From Actinoplanes lutulentus (GTDB taxonomy: Bacteria; Actinomycetota; Actinomycetes; Mycobacteriales; Micromonosporaceae): DNA of 64,000 bases. The position numbers and the translations under genes were made by a program. The notes below the pieces were generated by a model. The model had not been told where the DNA came from and did not search any database. It saw only the letters and a program-made list of their open reading frames with translations. The stretch lies in NCBI RefSeq assembly GCF_003259845.1, contig NZ_QLMJ01000001.1, positions 558,001-622,000 on the forward strand, in the 5' to 3' direction. This document shows, piece by piece, positions 36,407 to 44,079 of the stretch (positions within the stretch are counted from its first letter, which is position 1; every line of letters starts with the position of its first letter).

Positions 36407-37579
36407 ATGAGAAGGATCCTCGCTGTCTCCACCGCTACCGCACTCGCGCTCTTCGGGCTCACGACAGGCGCCCAGGCGGCCCCTGCCGAAGCCGACGTAC
36501 GCGCGGTGCCCGGCGCCGAGGTGGTGCCCGGGAGCTACATCGTGGTGCTGAAGTCCGGCAAACTGGCGAGCGCCGTCGCCGCGGAACACGACGCGACAGT
36601 GCTTCACGCGTACCAAAGGGTCTTGAACGGTTTTGCGGCGAGCATGACGGAGCGCAAGGCGCGGCAGGTGGCTGCCGACCCGGACGTCGCGTTTGTGCAG
36701 CCCAACGTGGTCCATCGGATCTCGGACACGCAGGCGAACCCGCCGTCCTACGGCCTGGACCGCATCGATCAGCGCAACCGGCCGGTGAACGCGGCCTACA
36801 CGTACGGCACGACCGCGTCGAACGTGCACGCCTACATCATCGACACCGGCATCCGGACCACCCACCAGGACTTCGGCGCCCGCGCGACCAGCGGGTTCGA
36901 CGCGGTCGACGGTGGCGCGGCGGACGACTGCAACGGGCACGGCACGCACGTGGCGGGAACGGTCGGCGGCAGCGCCTACGGTGTCGCCAAGGGTGTGCAG
37001 CTGGTCGGCGTGCGGGTGCTCGACTGCGAGGGCAGCGGGACGACCGCGCAGGTGGTGGCCGGCATCGAATGGGTCACCGCGAACGCCGTCAAACCCGCGG
37101 TCGCCAACATGAGCCTCGGCGGCAGCGCCGACACCGCCCTGGACAACGCGGTCAGCGCGTCGATCGCATCCGGGGTCAGTTACGCGATCGCGGCCGGAAA
37201 CGGATTCCTCGGCCTGTTCGCCCTTGACGCCTGCACCCAGTCACCGGCCCGCGTCGGCACCGCCATCACCGTCTCGGCCACCAACGCGAGCGACGCGAAA
37301 CCGTCCTGGGCCAACCGCGGGACCTGCGTCGACGTCTTCGCGCCGGGCATCAGCATCCCCTCGACGTGGAACACCAGCGACACCGCCACCAACACGATCA
37401 GCGGCACGTCGATGGCGTCACCACACGTCGCCGGAGCGGCCGCGCTCTACCTCGCGACCCACCCCGCCGATTCACCTGCTCAGGTACACAGCGCCATCGT
37501 CAGCAACGCGACCACCGGCGTCGTGACCAGCCCAGGCTCGGGTTCGCCGAACCGGCTGCTCTACACCGGCGCGTTCTGA
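36407..37579 (+). CDS. secreted subtilisin-like serine protease (S8, proteinase K/aqualysin type)
   Basis: A 390-residue preproprotease. A signal peptide (about 1-24) is followed by an inhibitor I9 propeptide (GSYIVVLKSGK to FVQPNVV, about 42-105). The S8 catalytic domain has Asp in YIIDTGIRTTH, His in GHGTHVAGTVGG and Ser in GTSMASPHVAG, with oxyanion Asn in AIAAGNG. ATG 36407 has GGGAG at 36396-36400. The last 108 bp run antisense to the 3' end of the YhhN gene. Confidence 0.95.
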   Translation: MRRILAVSTATALALFGLTTGAQAAPAEADVRAVPGAEVVPGSYIVVLKSGKLASAVAAEHDATVLHAYQRVLNGFAASMTERKARQVAADPDVAFVQPNVVHRISDTQANPPSYGLDRIDQRNRPVNAAYTYGTTASNVHAYIIDTGIRTTHQDFGARATSGFDAVDGGAADDCNGHGTHVAGTVGGSAYGVAKGVQLVGVRVLDCEGSGTTAQVVAGIEWVTANAVKPAVANMSLGGSADTALDNAVSASIASGVSYAIAAGNGFLGLFALDACTQSPARVGTAITVSATNASDAKPSWANRGTCVDVFAPGISIPSTWNTSDTATNTISGTSMASPHVAGAAALYLATHPADSPAQVHSAIVSNATTGVVTSPGSGSPNRLLYTGAF

Positions 37580-38197
37580 TCCCTGCTCGTCCTGCGGCCG
37601 CGCCCACCCGATGACGATCAGGGCGAGCGCGGCCGCATGCAGCGCAACCGCGATCGGGTCGAGATCGTCGTTCGACAGCCCGGTCAGAACGTCAGAAACC
37701 AGGAAAAGCGCACCACCAGCCGCAATCAACAGCGAAACCCCTGCCGCTGCCGCGGCCATGGCGGCCAGCGCCAGGCTATAAACCAGCATGGGTACGCGCA
37801 AAGCACCCCACTGGTCACCGAACAGCGCATTGCCCGAGACGGCCAGCAGCGCGAAGAAGGCCGACGGCGCCGGGAGCGGCTTGGCCCTGTTCAGGAAGGC
37901 CAGCGTGAGGCAGACCAGGGTGCCGAGGAAGAACACCATGCCGGTGAGCAGGCCACCCCGGTTCGGGATCAGCAGAGCGATCTCACCGGCGGCGGCGAAG
38001 CCGAGTGCATAGACGACCATGTCCGGCTGTCGTTTTCTGATCAGGAACCAGATCAACAGCGGGACCAGCAGCGGCCTCGTGATCCACTGCAACGCGGGCA
38101 CGCCGATGGTCACAGCCGCGACTTCCACGGCGGCGACCACAGCGAACAATTTCAGCGGCAGGGTCGAACCCGCCGTAACCCGCATCATGGCGGGCAT
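37472..38197 (-). CDS. YhhN/TMEM86-family membrane protein (lysoplasmalogenase-like)
   Basis: A 241-residue protein with about eight hydrophobic helices. The family core is LPNR-like NRGGLLTGMVFFLGTLVC and GGALFLVSDVLTGLSNDDLDP, whose acidic residues are implicated in lysoplasmalogen or alkenyl-ether hydrolysis. The region after about residue 205 (DEQGSERAGVEQ onward) is antisense to the subtilase and has no membrane character, so the frame has probably read through into unrelated text. Starts at 38197, 38188 or 38185 are possible. Confidence 0.82.
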   Translation of the reverse strand: MPAMMRVTAGSTLPLKLFAVVAAVEVAAVTIGVPALQWITRPLLVPLLIWFLIRKRQPDMVVYALGFAAAGEIALLIPNRGGLLTGMVFFLGTLVCLTLAFLNRAKPLPAPSAFFALLAVSGNALFGDQWGALRVPMLVYSLALAAMAAAAAGVSLLIAAGGALFLVSDVLTGLSNDDLDPIAVALHAAALALIVIGWARPQDEQGSERAGVEQPVRRTRAWAGHDAGGRVADDGAVYLSR

Positions 38198-38266
38198 CTT
38201 GATGGCGTCACCGAGCGCTCGTCAACAGGTCCAACCAGTTGTTAATGTCCGGTTCACCCGCTCTTC

Positions 38267-38545
38267 TCACACCCGCTTGCGGCCGGCGTGGCAGTACCGA
38301 TCCGCCTCGACGTCCAGCTGCCAGTGCTCGGGCAGGCCGGTGCCGCAGGCGTCCATGAAGACGGCGTTGCGCACCCGCACGGCACGGCCACCGGGCAGGG
38401 TGACCCGGGTGCCCGGCGCCGCGACCGTGTCGGGCGGGCAGAAGATCACGCGCTCTTTGACGAGGCAGGGGCCGACCTCCGCACCGTCGACGTGGACGGT
38501 ACGCGGCGTTTCTGCGTGCAGCAGGGTGAATTCGAGCCAGTTCAC
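38267..38545 (-). CDS. small hypothetical protein
   Basis: About 92 residues from GTG 38545 (a GTG at 38605 would overlap the upstream esterase by 31 bp). It is soluble, with Cys in GPCLVKERVIFCPPD and MDACGTGLPEHWQLDVEADR. No known domain is recognised. The clean frame and position 29 bp after the esterase suggest it is cotranscribed. Function unknown. Confidence 0.55.
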   Translation of the reverse strand: MNWLEFTLLHAETPRTVHVDGAEVGPCLVKERVIFCPPDTVAAPGTRVTLPGGRAVRVRNAVFMDACGTGLPEHWQLDVEADRYCHAGRKRV

Positions 38546-38574
38546 ATCTACAAGTTTGCCCGTGCTTCTGTGGA

Positions 38575-39369
38575 TCAACCCAAATTCGTGCTCGTGACCG
38601 TCCACTGCGTGTCGTTCCCGAGTCCCAGGATCGTGGCGCGAGCGGCCTGATCACCCTTCAGTTGCCACTTCAGCCAGGCCGAGCCGACCCGGCCGTACTC
38701 ACCACCGGCGGGCTGGGCGAACGTACCGTAGTGACCGACCGGCAGGTGCGCGAGAAGCGCCGCGGTCCCGCCCGGCAGCCGGCCGTAATCGTCGACCGCG
38801 TTCGGGTACGCGATGTCGTCCGGACCGCCGGTGAAGTAGGCGACCGGGCCGCGCAGCCGGGCCAGCCGGTAGTTCTCCAGATCGCTGAGCAGGCCGCTGT
38901 TCCAGAAGACCGAGGTGTCGACGCGGGGGTCGTCGCTCGCCTCGACAGCCTCGATCCCACCGCAGGACTGACCCATCACCGCGACCTTCGCGGTGTCGAT
39001 CTTTCCGCGGTACTTGCTGCCGACCCGGCCGTTCTCCGCGACGGCCCAGTCGATGGCATCGGTCAACATGTCCGCGTCGGTGCTGCCGGTCCCACCGGGC
39101 CGACCGTTAGCGATCACCAGAAAGCCGTGCGACGCGAACTCGGTCAAAATGTTCTCGAACCAGGTGCCGTCAGCCCGGCACGCCCCGTTCCCCCAGACCA
39201 CAACCGGCACCGTGACGCCCGCCGGAATCGTGGCCGGCCGATAGATCGTGTGGTTGTAGAGACGGACCGTGGTCTCGTAGCCGGCCGGATACGGACCCGC
39301 TTCCGCGGAGGCCGGTGTCATGATCACTGTGGTCGCCGCCACTGCCAGGGCAACGATGATCCTCTTCAT
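38575..39369 (-). CDS. secreted alpha/beta-hydrolase (chlorophyllase/PET-hydrolase-like)
   Basis: A 264-residue exported esterase. It has a signal peptide (KRIIVALAVAATTVIMTPASAEA), oxyanion region VVVWGNGACR, nucleophile elbow MGQSCGGIEA, an acid in GGPDDIAYP and a late His in PVGHYGTFA. ATG 39369 overlaps the preceding esterase stop as ATGA, so the two are coupled. The substrate is not defined. Confidence 0.87.
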   Translation of the reverse strand: MKRIIVALAVAATTVIMTPASAEAGPYPAGYETTVRLYNHTIYRPATIPAGVTVPVVVWGNGACRADGTWFENILTEFASHGFLVIANGRPGGTGSTDADMLTDAIDWAVAENGRVGSKYRGKIDTAKVAVMGQSCGGIEAVEASDDPRVDTSVFWNSGLLSDLENYRLARLRGPVAYFTGGPDDIAYPNAVDDYGRLPGGTAALLAHLPVGHYGTFAQPAGGEYGRVGSAWLKWQLKGDQAARATILGLGNDTQWTVTSTNLG

Positions 39370-40340
39370 GCGTCTGCTCCGATCTTGAAGAATTTCGTGG
39401 CTTCGAAGGGACCGCAGATCGCCGCGAACCCCTGGCCCGCTGTGCCGCAGTTCTCCAGGCCGGTCCCGGGGTTGATGGGCTGCTCGTGACCCATGCCGGC
39501 GAGCTCCCAGGTCTCGATCCGCGCGGATTCGTAGGTCTTCCTGGTGACGTTCGCGACCGGCGTCGTCGTGCTCACCGGCACGCGGCTGATTCCGAACACG
39601 TCGGCCCACTGGTCACGCTGGCGGTCCAGCGAACGCGGGCTGATCAGCCGGTCCTGCCCGCCGTGCCAGATCTGCACCGGCGGACGCGGGCCGGCATATC
39701 CCGGGTACGCGGTCCGGATGTCCTTGGTCGCGGTGGCCCGCGACCCGGAGCAGGGCCCCCCGATCAGGAAGTAGAGCGTCTCCGAGCTGGCGCAGCCGTA
39801 CGGCATCCCGAAGAAGACGGCACCGGCCCGGAACCGATCGGGATACGCGGCGAGCATGACGTTCGTGGCCGCGCCGCCGCCGGAATAGCCGGTCACAAAG
39901 ACCTCGTCACGGTCGGCCTGTTGCGTGCCGACCACGTGATCGACCATCTGGATGACCGATTTCGCCTCACCCTCGCCGGCTCGGGTGCGGTCCGGGTCGT
40001 TCCAGGCGCTGAAGCACTTGTGCGGGACGAGCCCGCCGGAACCGACGTTCTCCGGCTTCTGCTCCGGCATCACGATGTGGAAACCGTAGAGGTCGGCGTA
40101 CTTACGCCAGCCGGTGCTGACATCAAGGTTCACGGCCTGCCCGCCACAGCCGTGAAAGAGAACAACGACAGCGGCGCCCGGCCCGGCCGTGGCCGGCGTG
40201 TAGAGAAACATGCGCTGATTGCCGGGGTTCGACCCGAAGCCGACAACCTCCCCGAACCCGGAGGCCGAGACCGAGGCGACTGGGGCGACCAGGCTGACCG
40301 GGGTGACAGCCAGCAACAGGGACAAGAGAAAACTCTTCAC
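39366..40340 (-). CDS. secreted PHB depolymerase/feruloyl esterase-family esterase
   Basis: A 324-residue exported alpha/beta-hydrolase of the PHB-depolymerase (Esterase_phd) group. It has a signal peptide (KSFLLSLLLAVTPVSLVAP), oxyanion VVLFHGCGGQAVN, nucleophile TGYSGGGAATNVM, acid region WHGGQDRLISP and His in AGMGHEQPINP. GTG 40340 fits the signal peptide; the longer frame reading back through 40655 is a shadow of the fragment there. Its start codon lies inside one arm of a 12-bp inverted repeat. Confidence 0.87.
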   Translation of the reverse strand: MKSFLLSLLLAVTPVSLVAPVASVSASGFGEVVGFGSNPGNQRMFLYTPATAGPGAAVVVLFHGCGGQAVNLDVSTGWRKYADLYGFHIVMPEQKPENVGSGGLVPHKCFSAWNDPDRTRAGEGEAKSVIQMVDHVVGTQQADRDEVFVTGYSGGGAATNVMLAAYPDRFRAGAVFFGMPYGCASSETLYFLIGGPCSGSRATATKDIRTAYPGYAGPRPPVQIWHGGQDRLISPRSLDRQRDQWADVFGISRVPVSTTTPVANVTRKTYESARIETWELAGMGHEQPINPGTGLENCGTAGQGFAAICGPFEATKFFKIGADA

Positions 40341-40348
40341 ATCAAGTG
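40337..40348. repeat. 12-bp inverted repeat, left arm
   Basis: TCACATCAAGTG here is the exact inverse of CACTTGATGTGA at 40661-40672. Together they bracket the toxin-gene fragment between two unrelated genes. Confidence 0.7.
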
Positions 40349-40463
40349 ATGCTCGTCGATTGAATGACTCCGCGAATCGGCGAAACCACCTGCCTTGAAC
40401 CGGCACACGCCCGGATCGGTACACCCAGGCAGAGAAGCCCACGCCGCCGCGCACGTGACCGCA

Positions 40464-40640
40464 ATGGAGGGCCTGACCCTGGGCGTCGCCACGCCGGCGG
40501 TGGCGAGTCAGGTGGCAAGCCTGGTCGCGGGCTGGGCCAACAGAATCCGGCACTTCATCCGGGCCCCGCTGACCAGCCTGCGCACCCTGCTCCCCAAGAC
40601 CGACCGGCTGAGCAGAGCGTTCGAGCACCCGAAGATGGAC
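40464..40640 (+). pseudogene. orphan fragment of a type VII-secreted toxin gene
   Basis: The translation MEGLTLGVATPAVASQVASL continuing WANRIRHFIR, LTSLRTLLPKTD closely matches the middle of the toxin encoded at 44076-45359 (MEGFSLGVATPLVASQVASL, WANRIQHFIR, LSSLRRLLPMTD). Only about 60 residues are homologous; the N-terminal WXG-like part and the C-terminal toxin domain are missing. It is on the opposite strand, 4 kb away. I read it as a decayed duplicate; it is unlikely to be expressed. Confidence 0.75.
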
Positions 40641-40660
40641 GGCGACCCGGATCAAGTCTC

Positions 40661-40672
40661 CACTTGATGTGA
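40661..40672. repeat. 12-bp inverted repeat, right arm
   Basis: CACTTGATGTGA, exact inverse of 40337-40348. It ends 4 bp before the stop of the leftward LLM oxidoreductase gene. No flanking target duplication is evident. Confidence 0.7.
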
Positions 40673-40676
40673 GCGG

Positions 40677-41543
40677 TCATCGGGCCGACTTCGTGATCAG
40701 CTCGTCGGCGACCCACCGTGCGACCTTGTCCGGGTATGGCGCCTGGAGCCCGAGCACCACATGCCCGAACCCCGCCCCTACCGCCTCCGCGATCGCGGTG
40801 CGGGTGTCAGCAGGCCGTTCGTAATTCACTGGCAGGTGGATTGAGCGGGTGATCGATGCCGGGTCTCGGCCGATCTCGGTGCAGTATCGGTCCAGCAGGG
40901 CGCTGCGGCTGACCGCGTCGGCCAGGTCGCCGCCCGGGATGTTCCACACGTCGGCGTGTTCGGCGACTACCCTCAGCAGGGCGCTCGATCGGCCGCCGAT
41001 GACGATCGGTGGGTGCGGTCGCTGGATCGGTTTCGGGTTGCCGAAGGCGCCAGTGAGCTGGACGTACTCGCCGTTGAAGTCGAACGGCTCGGGCGAGGTC
41101 CACAAGCGCCGGATGACAGTGCACGCCTCCGCCAGGGCATCCACCGAGTGCGTGAAGTCGTGATAGGGCAGGCCGTGTCCGTCGTACTCTCGCCTCGCCA
41201 GAGGGTGACTGGGCCGCGAGCCGGCACCGATGCCGAAGTCGAGGCGGCCGCCGGAGACGACGTCGACGGTCGCGGCGATCTTCGCGAGCATGGCCGGTGG
41301 CCGGAAACGATTACTGCTCACGAGCAACCCCAGACGCAGCCGCCGGCTCTGCGCGGCCATGGCCGCGAGCAAGGACCAACCTTCGTACGCGGGACCGAGC
41401 GGGTCGCCACCGATAGGCATGAGATGGTCGAACAGCCACGCGTGCTCGATCTCGACGATGTCGTCGGCTTCCCGCCAGACCCGGAGTATGTCCTGGTAGT
41501 CGACGTTCATCGGGGCGGTCATGATGCCGAGGCTGGGTGTCAT
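40677..41543 (-). CDS. LLM-class (F420- or FMN-dependent) oxidoreductase
   Basis: A 288-residue TIM-barrel flavin/F420 enzyme. LGIMTAPMNVDYQDIL opens the barrel. DHLMPIGGDPLGPAYEGWSL, VSGGRLDFGIGAGS, HDFTHSVDALAEACTVIRRLW and PPIVIGGRSSALLRVVAEHAD are the standard LLM blocks. ATG 41543 overlaps the stop of the aldo/keto reductase gene as ATGA. Both are probably under the divergent TetR protein. The substrate is unknown. Confidence 0.92.
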   Translation of the reverse strand: MTPSLGIMTAPMNVDYQDILRVWREADDIVEIEHAWLFDHLMPIGGDPLGPAYEGWSLLAAMAAQSRRLRLGLLVSSNRFRPPAMLAKIAATVDVVSGGRLDFGIGAGSRPSHPLARREYDGHGLPYHDFTHSVDALAEACTVIRRLWTSPEPFDFNGEYVQLTGAFGNPKPIQRPHPPIVIGGRSSALLRVVAEHADVWNIPGGDLADAVSRSALLDRYCTEIGRDPASITRSIHLPVNYERPADTRTAIAEAVGAGFGHVVLGLQAPYPDKVARWVADELITKSAR

Positions 41544-42574
41544 CGGGCTCCTCCGGCGCGACGCCGCAGCGAGCTGTCGAGCAGCGCCGGAGGCGTGTCG
41601 AACTTCTCCTGCGGGGCCAGGTCGGTGCCCGGAGCGACGATCGCATCGATAGCGTCCAGCACATCGGCGGTGAGCACCGTGTCAGCGGCGGCAACCTGTG
41701 ACCGCAAGTGGTCAAGGGTGCGCGGACCGACGATCGCACTCGTCACGGCGGGGTGTGCCGTCACGAAGCCGAGCGCCAGCTGGATCAGGGTCAGGCCGGC
41801 CTCGTCGGCCACCTTCACCAGCTGCTCGACGGCGTCGAGGCGGGCGCGGTTGGACGCGGTGGTCAGGTCGAAGCGTTCCGGCAGGATCGCCGACCGGCTC
41901 GTGGTGATCTCCTGCCCCGCGCGGACGGCGCCGGAGAGCCAGCCGGACGCGAGCGGGCTCCAGGCGAGCACGCCCATGCCGTACTCCTGGGTCACCGGCA
42001 GCACGTGTGCCTCGATGCCACGTTGCAGGATTGAATAACTGGGCTGCTCAGAGGCGTACCCAAGGAGGTGATTGTCGCGCGCCGCCCACCGGGCCTGGAC
42101 GATGCGATAAGCGGGGAAGGTGGACGATCCGAAGGATCGGATCTTGCCGGCGCGCTGCAGGTCGGTCAGTGCCGACAGGGTCTCCTCGTCGCTGGCCAGC
42201 GGGTCCCAGCGGTGGATCTGGAAGAGGTCGACGTGATCGACACCGAGCCGGCGCAGGCTGTCGTCGAGCGCGGTGACCAGCCAGCGGCGGGAGCTGCCCC
42301 GGTGGTTGCGCTCCTCCCCCATCGGCATTGTCGCCTTGGTGGCGAGCACGATGTCGTCGCGGCGGCCGGCGATGGCCTTGCCGACGATCTCCTCGGACTC
42401 GCCGGTGCCGTACATGTCAGCGGTGTCGATCATGTTGATCCCCGCGTCGAGGGCGGCGTCGATGATCGCGGTGGCCTCGTCCTGCGTGGTGTTGCCGATC
42501 TTCCCGAAGTTCATGGCGCCGAGCACGAGCGTGCTGACCTGCACACCGGTGCGACCTAGGGTGCGGTACCGCAT
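41540..42574 (-). CDS. aldo/keto reductase
   Basis: A 344-residue NADPH-dependent AKR. Catalytic residues are visible: Asp and Tyr in INMIDTADMYGTGESEE, Lys in IVLATKATMPM and His in VDLFQIHRWDP. The C-terminal NADPH site IVGPRTLDHLRSQVAA is present. ATG 42574 has AGGAGG at 42583-42588. It is the first gene of a two-gene unit whose promoter contains two palindromic operator-like sites. Confidence 0.93.
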   Translation of the reverse strand: MRYRTLGRTGVQVSTLVLGAMNFGKIGNTTQDEATAIIDAALDAGINMIDTADMYGTGESEEIVGKAIAGRRDDIVLATKATMPMGEERNHRGSSRRWLVTALDDSLRRLGVDHVDLFQIHRWDPLASDEETLSALTDLQRAGKIRSFGSSTFPAYRIVQARWAARDNHLLGYASEQPSYSILQRGIEAHVLPVTQEYGMGVLAWSPLASGWLSGAVRAGQEITTSRSAILPERFDLTTASNRARLDAVEQLVKVADEAGLTLIQLALGFVTAHPAVTSAIVGPRTLDHLRSQVAAADTVLTADVLDAIDAIVAPGTDLAPQEKFDTPPALLDSSLRRRAGGAR

Positions 42575-42613
42575 AGCCGATCCTCCTGATGATCTGTCAT
42601 GCTTGAGGCCCAA

Positions 42614-42657
42614 GCGGAACCCCGTTCCGTTAACCAACATACGGAACGCTGTTCCGT
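42614..42657. promoter_or_regulatory. twin palindromic operators between AKR and TetR genes
   Basis: Two nearly identical palindromes, GCGGAAC-CCC-GTTCCGT (42614-42630) and ACGGAAC-GCT-GTTCCGT (42641-42657), lie 27 bp apart centre to centre in the divergent gap. The 7+3+7 form and position are what TetR-family autoregulators bind. Confidence 0.75.
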
Positions 42658-42689
42658 TTACCAAGAGGCGTGACGGAGGAGACATTTCC

Positions 42690-43253
42690 GTGGTCCCACG
42701 CAAACGCGCCGACGCCCAGCGCAACGAGAAGACGCTGCTGGACGCGGCAGCCGCGGCGTTCGTCGCGTCCGGCGTGAACGTCGGAGTCCGCGACATCGCC
42801 GGGCGGGCGGGCGTCGGGGTGGGCACGATCTACCGCCACTTCCCGACCCGGGCGGACCTGGTGGTAGCGGTCTACCGGCACCAGATCGAGGCGTGCGCCG
42901 AAGCCGGCCCGGAGCTGCTGGCGGCAAGCGAGTCAGCGCACGCGGCGCTGGCGAGCTGGATCGATCTGTTCGTCGACTTCCTGGTGACGAAGCACGGGCT
43001 GGCGGGGGCGCTGCAGTCGGACGACGCGACGTTCCAGACGCTGCACGGATATTTCTTGGAGCGTCTGTTGCCGGTCTGCGCGGGGTTGCTGGAGGCGGCG
43101 ACGGAGGCGGGCGAGATAAGCGCGGACATCACGGCGCTGGAGCTGATGCGGGGCGTGGGAAACCTCTGCATCGGAGCTGATACTGACAAGAGTTACGACG
43201 CCCGCCGGTTGGTGGCGCTCCTCATCGCCGGGTTGCGGGTCAGGCCTTCCTGA
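42690..43253 (+). CDS. TetR-family transcriptional regulator
   Basis: A 187-residue repressor. The N-terminal HTH reads LLDAAAAAFVASGVNVGVRD followed by IAGRAGVGVGTIYRHFPTRADL, a typical TetR domain (residues 14-58). The C-terminal ligand domain includes YFLERLLPVCAGLLEAA. GTG 42690 has GGAGGAG at 42676-42682; the longer upstream frame is antisense to the AKR gene. Twin palindromes in its promoter suggest it represses itself and the AKR/LLM pair. Confidence 0.93.
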   Translation: MVPRKRADAQRNEKTLLDAAAAAFVASGVNVGVRDIAGRAGVGVGTIYRHFPTRADLVVAVYRHQIEACAEAGPELLAASESAHAALASWIDLFVDFLVTKHGLAGALQSDDATFQTLHGYFLERLLPVCAGLLEAATEAGEISADITALELMRGVGNLCIGADTDKSYDARRLVALLIAGLRVRPS

Positions 43254-44079
43254 TCCAGGGCGGTGGTTCGGGAGCGCGGTGCCACCACCAGGCCTTCTCC
43301 GGCGAGACGCCGGAAATCTCAGCAGTGCCGGCCCGGAAATCCTCGTCGAACATGCCCACCGCCGCGTTCAACGTCTCGGCCACCTCGTGCGGGAGCTTCC
43401 CGATGTCGACGGCGAGGGAGTCCCGGTAACCGAGGTCTTCCTGCCAGTACTCAAACGGGTACCAGCCATCCGGCGGCCAGCCCGATGCCATCCGTACGGT
43501 CATGGCCTCCCAGGCAACGAGACCGTTCAATACCTCCCACAGCGCGTCGCGATACGCCGGATCCTCGGCTTCGTCAGCGAGCAGCATCCGCAGTCCATCA
43601 ACGACCGGGGTCGTCATCCTGTGATGGCGGATGACCTCCGGCTGGACCTCGACACGGACGTTCGGCAGAGCCGCGACCGGACGCTCGACAGCGTCGATGG
43701 TGAGGGTCAAAGCCTCGACCTCGTCATCCGCTTCGTACACACGGGCCCTGGTCCGCGAGCCGTCCGCCTCCACCAGCCAATGAGCGCTCGGCGGAAGGTT
43801 CTGTGCCGAGTAGAGAACCGGCTCTCCGAGCCCGCGTGCGAGCTGTTCCGCGAGCGCCTCGTCACCGCGGTCCACATCGCGCAAGTAGATGTCGAGCGAC
43901 CAGGTGATGTCGCCATCGGCAGGCTCATAGGTGCACAGCACGGCGGCCTGCCAGTTTCGCTCCATGTCGTCGGGGACACTGATGTCGACCTCGTCTTCGG
44001 TCACACCGGCGTACCTGGCGAGAGCCGCCTTCAGCCGGACGAGGTGAAGGCCACCCAGCAGGAACATGTAGTAGGTCAT
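43240..44079 (-). CDS. putative immunity protein for the upstream toxin
   Basis: A 279-residue acidic cytosolic protein with no recognised domain. It is Trp- and Asp/Glu-rich: VDISVPDDMERNWQAAVLC, GDITWSLDIYLRDVDRGDEA, GWYPFEYWQEDLGYRDSL. It follows the toxin gene directly, with ATG 44079 overlapping its stop as ATGA. Position, acidity and lack of export signal fit a polymorphic-toxin immunity factor. This is inference from context. The last 14 bp overlap the convergent tetR gene. Confidence 0.65.
   Translation of the reverse strand: MTYYMFLLGGLHLVRLKAALARYAGVTEDEVDISVPDDMERNWQAAVLCTYEPADGDITWSLDIYLRDVDRGDEALAEQLARGLGEPVLYSAQNLPPSAHWLVEADGSRTRARVYEADDEVEALTLTIDAVERPVAALPNVRVEVQPEVIRHHRMTTPVVDGLRMLLADEAEDPAYRDALWEVLNGLVAWEAMTVRMASGWPPDGWYPFEYWQEDLGYRDSLAVDIGKLPHEVAETLNAAVGMFDEDFRAGTAEISGVSPEKAWWWHRAPEPPPWIRKA

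Noticed and set aside
40337-40672. Insertion sequence or MITE
   Set aside because: The inverted repeats are only 12 bp, there is no transposase and no target-site duplication; kept as a repeat observation only.
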